In this document: positions 26,015-32,548 of the stretch, in pieces
How positions within the stretch are numbered: the stretch's first letter is position 1
Layout: each line of letters starts with the position of its first letter
Assembly (NCBI GenBank): GCA_031290455.1
Contig: JAITNP010000233.1
Coordinates: 1 to 35,102, forward strand
Length of the DNA: 35,102 nucleotides
Source: Treponema sp.
GTDB taxonomy: Bacteria; Spirochaetota; Spirochaetia; Treponematales; Breznakiellaceae
Direction: 5' to 3'
Program-made: the position numbers and the translations under genes
Notes under the pieces: model-generated
Databases searched by the model: none
What the model saw: the letters and a program-made list of their open reading frames with translations, nothing else
Told to the model about the DNA's origin: nothing

Positions 26015-27376
26015 TTAACTCCTTTGTACGCATAACTCCTCCGCACGGAAGGTATGTCCTCGGAGGGTGGAGAGGGTTACTTCGGCAAAAGAACCTATCA
26101 GCGCAGGCTTGCCAGGAACAACCACCATTTCATCCCGTTCGGTGCGGGCTATTAATTCATCAGCATTTTTCCGGGAAATCCCTTCAATGAGGACTGGCGC
26201 CCGGCAGCCGATACGGGTCTTTAATAATTCTAATGTGTGCCGCTTCTGTAATTCAATAACTCGGGTCAGCCGTTTTCGTTTAATTTCTTCATCAATACGA
26301 GCCGGCAGGTTAAAAGCAGCGGTACCTTCCCTGGGGTTATAATGGTACATATATGCATAGAGGAAGTGTACCGCTTCCATTAATTCCAGGGTTTGCGCGA
26401 GATCCTCTTCGGTTTCCCCGGGGAATCCCACGAGGATATCCGTTGAGAAGGTGATGTCCGGCATGGCTGCCCGGATTTCGGCGACCAATTCCAGGTAGCG
26501 CTCCCGGGTGTAGCGGCGGTTCATGGCCTTGAGCATGGCGTTGGATCCGTGCTGGACACAGAGGTGCAGGTGCCGGCACAAAACAGTATGTTCCGCCATG
26601 ACTCGGATGGCTTTGGAAGACAGGTCCTTGGGATTGGCTGATAAGAACCGGACCCACCCAATAGGACTTTTTTCGGTTTCCCTGGCGACCAGTGCCAGGA
26701 GTCCGGGAAAATCAAGTTTCCCGGGAAAACCGCTCCGCCCCTTTCCCTCCCCATCCCAGGCATAGGAATTAACGTTCTGCCCCAGTAAGGTAATCTCCCG
26801 CACCCCCTTTTCGGCGAGGAGCCGGATCTCCTCCACAATGGAAGCGGGATCACGGGACACTTCTCTCCCGCGTACATAGGGGACGATGCAGTAGGAACAG
26901 AAGTTGTTACACCCATGCATGATGGGGACAAAACTGCGGAAATGCCCCTCATCCAGGTGGGAAGCTGAGAAAGCAAACACCGGTTTTTCTGGGTGTATTT
27001 CCGGGAAACGCTCCTCCAGGGGCAGTCCCTGCTCCATTGATTCCAAGATGAGCGGAAACATTGAACGATCGGCGGTTCCCATCACATAGTCCACTGCCCC
27101 GCTTTTTTCTTTAAGTTCCGCTCCCAGCCGGGAAGCCATGCAGCCCGCCATAACCAGGGTAAAGGCCCGCTTTTTTTTCAGCGCCTCGTACTGGGCGAGT
27201 CGTCCCCAGACCCGCTCTTCCGCGGTCTTCCGTACCGAGCAGGTGTTAAGCACCACGAGATCCGCCGTTTCCCCGGCAGGGGCAGCCGACCAGCCCCGTT
27301 CCCGCAGGACCAACACCAGGGCTGCGGATTCGGCGGTATTCATCTGGCACCCGTAGGTTTCAAAGAAGTATTTCAA
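26015..27376 (-). CDS. miaB: tRNA methylthiotransferase MiaB
   Basis: 453 aa. The N-terminal methylthiotransferase domain has Cys10 (ETYGCQMN), Cys46 (NTCSV) and Cys79 (MAGC), which bind the auxiliary 4Fe-4S cluster. The radical-SAM motif is CNNFCSYC (C156, C160, C163), and a TRAM RNA-binding domain ends the protein. The YGCQMN form identifies MiaB rather than RimO. It adds the 2-methylthio group to isopentenyl-adenosine 37 of tRNAs reading UNN codons. It lies in line with a small membrane protein upstream and the LapA-like gene downstream. Confidence 0.95.
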   Translation of the reverse strand: MKYFFETYGCQMNTAESAALVLVLRERGWSAAPAGETADLVVLNTCSVRKTAEERVWGRLAQYEALKKKRAFTLVMAGCMASRLGAELKEKSGAVDYVMGTADRSMFPLILESMEQGLPLEERFPEIHPEKPVFAFSASHLDEGHFRSFVPIMHGCNNFCSYCIVPYVRGREVSRDPASIVEEIRLLAEKGVREITLLGQNVNSYAWDGEGKGRSGFPGKLDFPGLLALVARETEKSPIGWVRFLSANPKDLSSKAIRVMAEHTVLCRHLHLCVQHGSNAMLKAMNRRYTRERYLELVAEIRAAMPDITFSTDILVGFPGETEEDLAQTLELMEAVHFLYAYMYHYNPREGTAAFNLPARIDEEIKRKRLTRVIELQKRHTLELLKTRIGCRAPVLIEGISRKNADELIARTERDEMVVVPGKPALIGSFAEVTLSTLRGHTFRAEELCVQRS

Positions 27377-27393
27377 AGCATATACACCATAGC

Positions 27394-27762
27394 TTAACTT
27401 CTGCTTTTAAGTCCTTTAAGAAATTTGATCCCTTTCCAGACACCCATGGCAAAGAGACCAAGGGCGCCAATACCCAGGAGCGTTCCGGCCAAGGGACGCA
27501 CCGCACCTATTTTGGAAAAAACAGCAAGCGCCCCCGCAACAGCCATCACCAGACCGGGTTTTTTATCCTCCGGGTCTTTGGAAAGGAAGGCGCCAATACC
27601 TACAACCCCGACTACCCCGCCTACCATGATTCCTGCGATGGAAGGCAGGGCGCCCATGATAAAAAGGGCAATACCCCCGGCTATGCCGCCTATAGCGGCA
27701 ACCCCCTGTTTTGCCAGCACATTGGTGGGAGTATAGCCTCCAACCGGTTCAATATCATGCAT
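27394..27762 (-). CDS. Small glycine-rich membrane protein
   Basis: 122 aa. A polar N-terminus with PVGGYTPTNVLA is followed by three or four Gly/Ala/Val-rich membrane segments (AIGGIAGGIALFIMGALPSI, IMVGGVVGVVGIGAFL, LVMAVAGALAVFSKI, GTLLGIGALGLFAMGVW) and a basic end. I do not recognise a family. The ATG has AAGGAG with an 8-nt gap. It ends 17 nt before miaB and may be cotranscribed with it. The upstream gap carries a perfect TTGACA box. Confidence 0.7.
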   Translation of the reverse strand: MHDIEPVGGYTPTNVLAKQGVAAIGGIAGGIALFIMGALPSIAGIMVGGVVGVVGIGAFLSKDPEDKKPGLVMAVAGALAVFSKIGAVRPLAGTLLGIGALGLFAMGVWKGIKFLKGLKSRS

Positions 27763-27962
27763 GACTCTGCTCCTTGCTTATTACTATACACCTCCTTGCC
27801 CCAATCTTCAATGAGGAATTTAACCCTGGACCAAAGACGGACCTCCGTGATGGCGGTCGTTGCCATTCAGCTTAAACGCAAAGCAATACACAAATTTTTT
27901 TGTTCAAGTATCGTTTGATTAGAAGCTATGTCAAGTAGCCAGTTAACGCCCAATAATTCCTC
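27763..27962. other. Intergenic region between the PASTA gene and the small membrane protein
   Basis: Besides the promoter at 27907-27934, a 7-bp inverted repeat CCAGTTA/TAACTGG (27939-27945 with 27966-27972) spans the end of the PASTA gene. It has no T-run, so termination there is doubtful. Nothing else is supported. Confidence 0.3.
27907..27934 (-). promoter_or_regulatory. Promoter for the small membrane protein-miaB-lapA run
   Basis: On the minus strand a perfect TTGACA (27934-27929), a 16-nt spacer and GATACT (27912-27907, 4 of 6). Transcription would start near 27900, giving a leader of about 140 nt before the ATG at 27762. Confidence 0.5.
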
Positions 27963-28997
27963 TCATAACTGGTCCAGAAACAATGCATCCATGGGAGCCG
28001 TTACGGTTTCCCGGTGTAGTTCCCGGTTAAGCATGGATAGGATGAGTATCGAACCAACCGGAAGCCGATAGGGGACCGTGAATTCCCCCCCGAGGTACTC
28101 CACACTTATCAGGCGACGCCGTTCCCCCGAGGGAAGCTGCGCTTCCAGCCATACCGTGAGAGGATAGGGGTTCCTCGGGATGGTATACTTGAACAAGGCA
28201 AAAACCGTGTCGCTTTCGAGGGTTACGGGGGAAGCAACCACGAGGGAAACCCTGGTATTGATCGCCACCGCCGACTGTTCCATGGGGTTCTGGGATACCA
28301 CGGTTTCCGGTTGCTCACCCGGTCGCACTGGCCGCAGGGAAAAGCCAAAATTGATACCCGATAGGCTTATCTGTTCCAAGGCATCGTTCAGGGATAACCC
28401 GACCAGGGTGGGTACCCGGATCCGGGCATTTTCCGGGCCTCTGCTGACCACGAATTCCAGAACCATCGGCCCGGATAGCGGGGTCTTCGGCTCAGGGGAC
28501 TGCTGCAGTATGGTCCCGGCGGGTTCGGGCGCATATTCATACATGAACGGCTCTTTTAAGGACAAAAGCGGCTGGGAGGAAGAAGCAAAAAGGGTCTGGA
28601 GGTCCATGCGCACCTCATCAATGCTACGGCCTATATAATTTTCCACCGTATTAATCATCATCCCCTGACTTACCACGAGTCGTATCCGGCGGCCCGCCCT
28701 CACAATGGTTCCCGCCGGCGGTTCCTGTTCCAATATTAAGTCCTTATCCGCAGAAGACTGGGAGTACCGTAGCTGAATCTTGGGGTATAGTTCTTTGACC
28801 TGCAATTCCAGCAGCGCGGTGATTAAATCCTTACCCCGGACTTCGGGGACCATGGTCTCTTCCTCCCCCCGGAGGGAGATGAAGAAGACCGCCAGAGCGG
28901 TAATGCCGACAAACACAATGAGGCCAATGGACATAAACAAGAAACGCCGTAAATAGTGATCCCCCTTGTCTTCCCCAGGCAATCTTTCAGCTCTCAT
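27963..28997 (-). CDS. PASTA-domain membrane protein
   Basis: 344 aa. A cytoplasmic N-terminus and one membrane segment (FLFMSIGLIVFVGITALAVFFI, about 19-40) are followed by three PASTA repeats outside (about 48-112, 113-188, 189-260), recognisable by EQEPPAGTIVRAGRRIRLVV, QSPEPKTPLSGPMVLEFVV and SQNPMEQSAVAINTRVSLVV, then a beta-rich end. PASTA domains bind muropeptides or beta-lactams. Unlike PASTA Ser/Thr kinases or PBPs, no kinase or transpeptidase domain is attached. Its ATG overlaps the fmt stop by 4 nt (ATGA), so it is coupled to translation genes. Confidence 0.85.
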   Translation of the reverse strand: MRAERLPGEDKGDHYLRRFLFMSIGLIVFVGITALAVFFISLRGEEETMVPEVRGKDLITALLELQVKELYPKIQLRYSQSSADKDLILEQEPPAGTIVRAGRRIRLVVSQGMMINTVENYIGRSIDEVRMDLQTLFASSSQPLLSLKEPFMYEYAPEPAGTILQQSPEPKTPLSGPMVLEFVVSRGPENARIRVPTLVGLSLNDALEQISLSGINFGFSLRPVRPGEQPETVVSQNPMEQSAVAINTRVSLVVASPVTLESDTVFALFKYTIPRNPYPLTVWLEAQLPSGERRRLISVEYLGGEFTVPYRLPVGSILILSMLNRELHRETVTAPMDALFLDQL

Positions 28998-30034
28998 ATC
29001 GATAACCCCTCTATAGATCCAGCATCAGATCCAGAATCAAGCGATGGAGCGCCAAGTACCGTATTGCTAAAATTCCGGGCGCCATTCAAAAAGGCCCGCC
29101 ATTCCAACGCCTTCTTAGCACGGTATTGCAGCCGGGTAATCCCTACAATTCCTTCCCCGGTTTGTACCAGGATACCCCGGTTTTTGTCCGTGCCCAGCAC
29201 GGTTCCCGCTTTGGCCCTCCCCCCTCTGGCGCCTTCCGGTTCATCAAGGGGCATTGCTTCGAGGATGTATAGGTACTGTTCCCCATGCATGGTCCAGGCC
29301 AAGGGCCAGGGGGTAAACGCCCGTATCCGAGCGTCAATAACCGCGGCAGACCAGGACCAGTCTATGGGGCCATCCTCCTTGGTGATACGGGAACAATAAG
29401 TCGCCGTTCCGGTTTGAGGACTCCCGGTAAGGGTCCCCTGGGCAAGACCCTGGAGCGCCTTGATGAGGAGGGTCGCGCCTTTCCGGGCCGCCGTGTCGCT
29501 CAGGCTTGCGGTGGTTTCTCGGCCGTTCAGGGGAAACCGCTCCTGAATCAGAATGTCTCCGGTGTCCATTTCCAGACCAAGCCGCTGGATGGTAATCCCC
29601 GTTTCCCGGTCCCGGCCCAGGATAGCCGCGGGAATGGGGGTGGCTCCCCGGTACTTAGGTAAGAGGCTGGGATGGATGTTGATACCTCCCCGGGGGAAAA
29701 GGGCGAGGAATTGGGGACTGAATATATGTCCGTATGCAAAGGACACCAGCAGATCCGGCTGTAATGGGGCAACCAGTTCCCCGGTCAAAGCGGAGCGGTT
29801 TGGTGGTTTAAGCTGAACAATACGGGGCCTGCCCTCTGGGTGTAGTTTTTCTGAAAGCGCCGTGGCAGCGGCGCCTATTGCGGTGGGTTCAGGGGTCCCG
29901 TGCCTTCCCCGGGGGCTGTCCGGGTTGGTTACAATACCGGCCACCGTATAATCCTCCCCCGACAGCTCACGTTCAACCAGAGCTTCCAGCGCAGGCACTG
30001 CAATAGCAGGGCTTCCTGCAAATAAAATCCGCAT
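28994..30034 (-). CDS. fmt: Methionyl-tRNA formyltransferase
   Basis: 346 aa, slightly longer than usual (about 315). The N-terminal formyltransferase fold has GINIHPSLLPKYRGATPI (116-133) with catalytic Asn119 and His121, and the partner Asp in GLEMDTGD. The C-terminal OB-like domain begins at about residue 215 (CSRITKEDGPIDWSWSAAVI) and binds the tRNA. It formylates Met-tRNAi for translation start. It lies 6 nt after def and overlaps the PASTA gene by 4 nt. The def-fmt pairing is the common bacterial order. Confidence 0.95.
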   Translation of the reverse strand: MRILFAGSPAIAVPALEALVERELSGEDYTVAGIVTNPDSPRGRHGTPEPTAIGAAATALSEKLHPEGRPRIVQLKPPNRSALTGELVAPLQPDLLVSFAYGHIFSPQFLALFPRGGINIHPSLLPKYRGATPIPAAILGRDRETGITIQRLGLEMDTGDILIQERFPLNGRETTASLSDTAARKGATLLIKALQGLAQGTLTGSPQTGTATYCSRITKEDGPIDWSWSAAVIDARIRAFTPWPLAWTMHGEQYLYILEAMPLDEPEGARGGRAKAGTVLGTDKNRGILVQTGEGIVGITRLQYRAKKALEWRAFLNGARNFSNTVLGAPSLDSGSDAGSIEGLSI

Positions 30035-30040
30035 AGCCGC

Positions 30041-30526
30041 CTAAACCCGCTGCTTCTTTTCAATTTTAGCAAGGATCTTGTTCCGTTTCGGCTCGGAAAG
30101 CCGGTCAAGAAACAAAATCCCTTCCAGATGATCATACTCATGCTGAATCACCCTAGCCATGATACCCTCCACTTCCAGAGAAAAGGGCCGCCTTTTTTCG
30201 TTCCACGCCTGTACCCGCACCTTCCGGGGGCGAATGACCTCAGCCCATACATTGGGTATGGAAAGACAGCCTTCTTCATATTTTACGGTTTCCTGGGATG
30301 TTTCTACAATAGAGGGGTTGATAAAGACCCGTGGAACATCTCCTTCAACATGGATCACGAAGATCCGTTTCATGAGGCCCACCTGAGGCCCCGCAAGCCC
30401 TACACCCTTCCCCTGATGCAGGATTTCGATCAGTGCTTCCGCCGTTTTCACCAGTTCGGCATTAATATCTTTAATCCGCTCCGCCTTTTGCCGGAGCAGT
30501 TCGTTTCCAAGGGTAATGATTTCCAT
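30041..30526 (-). CDS. def: Peptide deformylase
   Basis: 161 aa with all three deformylase motifs: GVGLAGPQVG (41-50), EEGCLSIP (84-91, metal ligand Cys87) and QHEYDHLEG (128-136, ligands His129 and His133, catalytic Glu130). It removes the N-formyl group from nascent proteins, the step paired with Fmt next door. No SD precedes the ATG at 30526; the promoter just upstream would give a leader of only about 3 nt. Confidence 0.96.
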   Translation of the reverse strand: MEIITLGNELLRQKAERIKDINAELVKTAEALIEILHQGKGVGLAGPQVGLMKRIFVIHVEGDVPRVFINPSIVETSQETVKYEEGCLSIPNVWAEVIRPRKVRVQAWNEKRRPFSLEVEGIMARVIQHEYDHLEGILFLDRLSEPKRNKILAKIEKKQRV

Positions 30527-30535
30527 ATAGGTTAG

Positions 30536-30564
30536 ATAGTACCAGAAAAAGCCCTGCTAGACAA
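30536..30564 (-). promoter_or_regulatory. Promoter of def-fmt-PASTA, near-leaderless
   Basis: On the minus strand TTGTCT (30564-30559), a 17-nt spacer and TACTAT (30541-30536). Expected +1 is about 30529, three bases before the ATG at 30526. Confidence 0.5.
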
Positions 30565-30571
30565 GGAAGCC

Positions 30572-30615
30572 CTTCAAGGCGGAATATATGATTGAGATCG
30601 GGGCCAGATAATCAG
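30572..30615 (-). repeat. Dispersed 45-bp repeat, copy 2
   Basis: The reverse-oriented partner of 12200-12244. The frame through it reads PDYLAPISIIYSALKGFLV and stops just after, at the -35 box of the def promoter. No open gene precedes it, so it looks like a stranded tail end. Confidence 0.6.
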
Positions 30616-30653
30616 GGACCTGATGGCGTATTAATGGCATTTTAAGTATTTTT

Positions 30654-30677
30654 TGATACATTTTTATAACTGTATCA
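30654..30677. repeat. 7-bp inverted repeat in the def-metallopeptidase gap
   Basis: TGATACA (30654-30660) and TGTATCA (30671-30677) around a 10-nt A/T loop. Neither side has a terminator-type T-run in the right place, so it may be a regulator site. The rest of 30616-30754 shows no gene. Confidence 0.35.
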
Positions 30678-30754
30678 TAGATTAGAAAAAAATCGAGACT
30701 TTTCTATTGCGGTGGACTAGATCTTTACCCATAGGATAGTCGGAAGAGCCATTT

Positions 30755-30784
30755 GTTCAATTTACACGCCCAACGGGCGCGAAC
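30755..30784 (-). repeat. CRISPR-repeat-like element, copy A
   Basis: A 30-nt element lying 18 nt after the stop of the metallopeptidase gene. On the minus strand it begins GTTCGCGCCCGTTGGGCG and ends AAATTGAAC. CGCCC/GGGCG form a 5-bp stem with a 3-nt loop. The layout (GTCGC-like start, central GC stem, ATTGAA end) resembles type I-C CRISPR repeats. It matches copy B at 24 of 29 positions in direct orientation. Confidence 0.6.
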
Positions 30785-30802
30785 TATAGCCATGATATAT
30801 CC

Positions 30803-31591
30803 TCAAGCGGCGCCAGACACGTATGAATGGACCCACTCTAAAACCTGATTAAACGCAAGCTTGTACGGTACGCATTTTTCTTTTGAGACAGTTTTTATAG
30901 ATTCTAGCAATAACTGGACGGCCGTTGCCAAATCTTGTTCATCTTTCGTTTCCACGAGACGTTTGAATTCGGCTTGTTTTACTGGCGTAAAATCAGTCTC
31001 AAACAAATCTTTTGAAAACATGAAATGATAAAAGAGAATATTATAATCGGGAGTATCACCTTCAACACCTAATCTAAAATGCTTATCGGTCAATTCATCA
31101 AAAAATGGGTATTCATGGGACGCTTTATTCGCGAGAAGATTATAAAGGTTTATGAGTGTTTCTTTGGGAAGTTTATCTATTCGTCCATTTAACCGCTGAA
31201 GTATTCTTTCCTGCAAAGTCTCAATACTGACCACATTAGCGGCATAGAGAATCGCAATAAAATGACAAAACTCATGAACACCGATTATTTTTAGTTGCTC
31301 CCTGTCCGCTTGTTCAGAACTATCAAGAAGCGACTTATTGAGAATGATGTAATTTCGCAATAAGCCGCTTTTGGTATATGAAGAAATAAACATACCGGTA
31401 CATTCACCAATATCGGCAATGAGGATTTCAATAGAACAAAAATCCAACGCAAGTAAGTGAAGATGATCAAATTCCGCCAAAAAAATAGGTCGGCTATGTA
31501 CCGGATCTCTCATCTTAAGCGCCATCAATACCGGCCTAAAAGTTCTTACCGCCGCTATTACCTCTTGCCGGTACTTGTGAGACTTAATCAC
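30803..31591 (-). CDS. Putative zinc metallopeptidase (HExxH)
   Basis: 262 aa. IIGVHEFCHFIAIL carries H106-E107-x-x-H110, the zincin zinc-binding and catalytic motif. A third ligand cannot be fixed; acidic residues in KASHEY or FFDEL are candidates. The layout, with an N-terminal beta-rich part, the HExxH helix near the middle and a helical C-terminus, recalls ImmA/IrrE-like peptidases that cleave or release XRE repressors, but the motif context (HEFCH rather than HELGH) is not typical. The start is GTG at 31591, overlapping the preceding 70-aa gene by 8 nt (GTGATTAA). The pair is framed by two CRISPR-like repeats, and an XRE regulator lies upstream. Confidence 0.6.
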   Translation of the reverse strand: MIKSHKYRQEVIAAVRTFRPVLMALKMRDPVHSRPIFLAEFDHLHLLALDFCSIEILIADIGECTGMFISSYTKSGLLRNYIILNKSLLDSSEQADREQLKIIGVHEFCHFIAILYAANVVSIETLQERILQRLNGRIDKLPKETLINLYNLLANKASHEYPFFDELTDKHFRLGVEGDTPDYNILFYHFMFSKDLFETDFTPVKQAEFKRLVETKDEQDLATAVQLLLESIKTVSKEKCVPYKLAFNQVLEWVHSYVSGAA

Positions 31592-31796
31592 TTAGATTAC
31601 CCTGCATCCGTTGGGTTTTCTGCTCTTGAAACCCTTTGATACGTTCCAACTCGCTCTCCTCACTTCTTCGGCTATTACTCTCCCTAATGGCATCAAGGGC
31701 AGAGAATACCGACTTTTCCGTAAGCAGACCACTCCCCTCAATCGAGAGAATCCCAAGCTCTTTGATTTCCTCTCGAAGATTGCGGTCTTTAGCCAT
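31584..31796 (-). CDS. 70-aa charged protein coupled to the metallopeptidase
   Basis: 70 aa, highly charged and mostly helical: MAKDRNLREEIKELGILSIE, then SVFSALDAIRESNSRRSEES and a Lys/Gln-rich end. No family recognised. GGGAGG lies 7 nt before the ATG, and the CRISPR-like repeat B lies 28 nt upstream, inside the probable leader. Overlap of 8 nt with the metallopeptidase suggests the two proteins act together, possibly as substrate, inhibitor or antitoxin-like partner (inference). Confidence 0.65.
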   Translation of the reverse strand: MAKDRNLREEIKELGILSIEGSGLLTEKSVFSALDAIRESNSRRSEESELERIKGFQEQKTQRMQGNLSD

Positions 31797-31824
31797 GTCT
31801 TAACCTCCCATAGGTTACTTGCTT

Positions 31825-31854
31825 GATTCAATCCACACGTCCAACGGACGCGAC
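31825..31854 (-). repeat. CRISPR-repeat-like element, copy B
   Basis: On the minus strand it begins GTCGCGTCCGTTGGACG and ends GTGGATTGAATC, very close to type I-C CRISPR repeats (GTCGC start, GC stem, GTGGATTGAAAY end). The stem is CGTCC/GGACG with loop GTT. Relative to copy A both stem sides change together (C:G to U:A type), so pairing is conserved. It lies 34 nt after the XRE stop and 28 nt before the 70-aa gene. Confidence 0.65.
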
Positions 31855-31888
31855 CTCTAGCACATCCTGCCTTACTTCACCAGCCTCA

Positions 31889-32248
31889 TCAATCCGCTCC
31901 CAACCTTGACGCCTCCCTTTGCGGGTAGCGCTCCAGCTTAACGGCAATGATGCCCACCACATCCTGTCTGTCCCGGTCGTCAAGCCGCCGGTAGCCATCC
32001 AGCAGGTCGCGCTCGTCAGGGGCAAGGCCCGCGTCATCTGCGCCGGTAAGGAGCCACACCAGCGACACCCTCAAAAAGGTAGCTACCTTGTACAGGGTAT
32101 CCGCCGCTGGAATCGTTCCACGCCTTGACCAATCTGTCATTGCACTGATTGATATACCAGCATACTCACACGCCGAAGCCCGTTTCAGGTTTCGCTGCTT
32201 GAGTATCATATCAGCACGTTCAACTATATCACTTCCCCGGACTTCCAT
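31889..32248 (-). CDS. XRE-family transcriptional regulator
   Basis: 119 aa. Residues about 7-65 form a Cro/CI helix-turn-helix (ADMILKQRNLKRASACEYAG, ISISAMTDWSRRGTIPAADT, LYKVATFLRVSLVWLLTG). The C-terminal part (ERDLLDGYRRLDDRDRQDVV) is the short helical dimerisation tail common in prophage-type repressors. It probably represses its own region through the paired CGGCAAA/TTTGCCG boxes upstream. No clear SD is seen at the ATG. Reading from this gene towards the metallopeptidase resembles XRE-peptidase control modules of mobile elements. Confidence 0.82.
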   Translation of the reverse strand: MEVRGSDIVERADMILKQRNLKRASACEYAGISISAMTDWSRRGTIPAADTLYKVATFLRVSLVWLLTGADDAGLAPDERDLLDGYRRLDDRDRQDVVGIIAVKLERYPQREASRLGAD

Positions 32249-32294
32249 CTATAACTTTTCGGCAAAAAAAATCGGAAATTTCTTGTTTTGATGC

Positions 32295-32322
32295 TTGATA
32301 AAACGGCAAATACCGATATAAT
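32295..32322 (+). promoter_or_regulatory. Strong divergent promoter facing away from the XRE gene
   Basis: TTGATA (32295-32300), a 16-nt spacer and a perfect TATAAT (32317-32322) on the plus strand. Transcription would start near 32329 and run into a region without any sizeable plus-strand gene. Confidence 0.55.
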
Positions 32323-32346
32323 GAAAGTATCAGTTGGCATTTGCCG
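32304..32346. promoter_or_regulatory. Pair of operator-like 12-bp boxes around the divergent promoter
   Basis: CGGCAAATACCG (32304-32315) and, inverted, TGGCATTTGCCG (32335-32346) match at 10 of 12 positions and flank the -10 box with a 31-nt centre-to-centre distance, three helix turns. A third half-box CGGCAAA lies at 32260-32266, just before the XRE start. They are good candidates for XRE binding sites. Confidence 0.5.
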
Positions 32347-32548
32347 ATTGCCCCCTGTTCCCGCCTTAGATGAGAGATATATGTTTTGCGCCAGTAAAAT
32401 TTGGTACCGCCCACAAATGAAACCGCAGGTTTCATAGCACGCAGAGGGTACGGTCTGTACAATAGATATTGATGGACGAAACTGCCGGTCGTCAAATTTT
32501 CGACATTAATGCGGCGTTTTTGTGAACAATGCAAGGCGGAATCCGGCC
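32323..32548 (+). other. Region downstream of the divergent promoter, no sizeable gene
   Basis: Only tiny plus-strand frames occur (16 codons from 32381 beginning MRDICFAPVK; 17 codons from 32472 beginning MDETAGRQIF), neither with a good SD. An 8-bp perfect hairpin ATGAAACC-GCA-GGTTTCAT spans 32417-32435. It may be the stub of a lost lytic-side gene or a small RNA. Confidence 0.3.

Noticed and set aside
31592..31831. 79-codon minus-strand frame starting inside repeat B
   Set aside because: It overlaps the 70-aa gene in another frame; the latter has the SD and the coupling to the peptidase gene.
30755..31854. Integron attC sites at the two repeats (GCCCAAC and GTCCAAC match RYYYAAC)
   Set aside because: No matching GTTRRRY partner lies within the usual 60-140 nt on either side, and no integrase is visible. 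The match is a by-product of the short hairpin.
30755..31854. A true CRISPR array
   Set aside because: Only two repeats, about 1.07 kb apart with genes between them; no spacer-sized units and no cas genes in the window.
32200..32360. Complete prophage
   Set aside because: Apart from the XRE gene and operator-like boxes there are no integrase, structural or lysis genes, and housekeeping genes lie on the def side.
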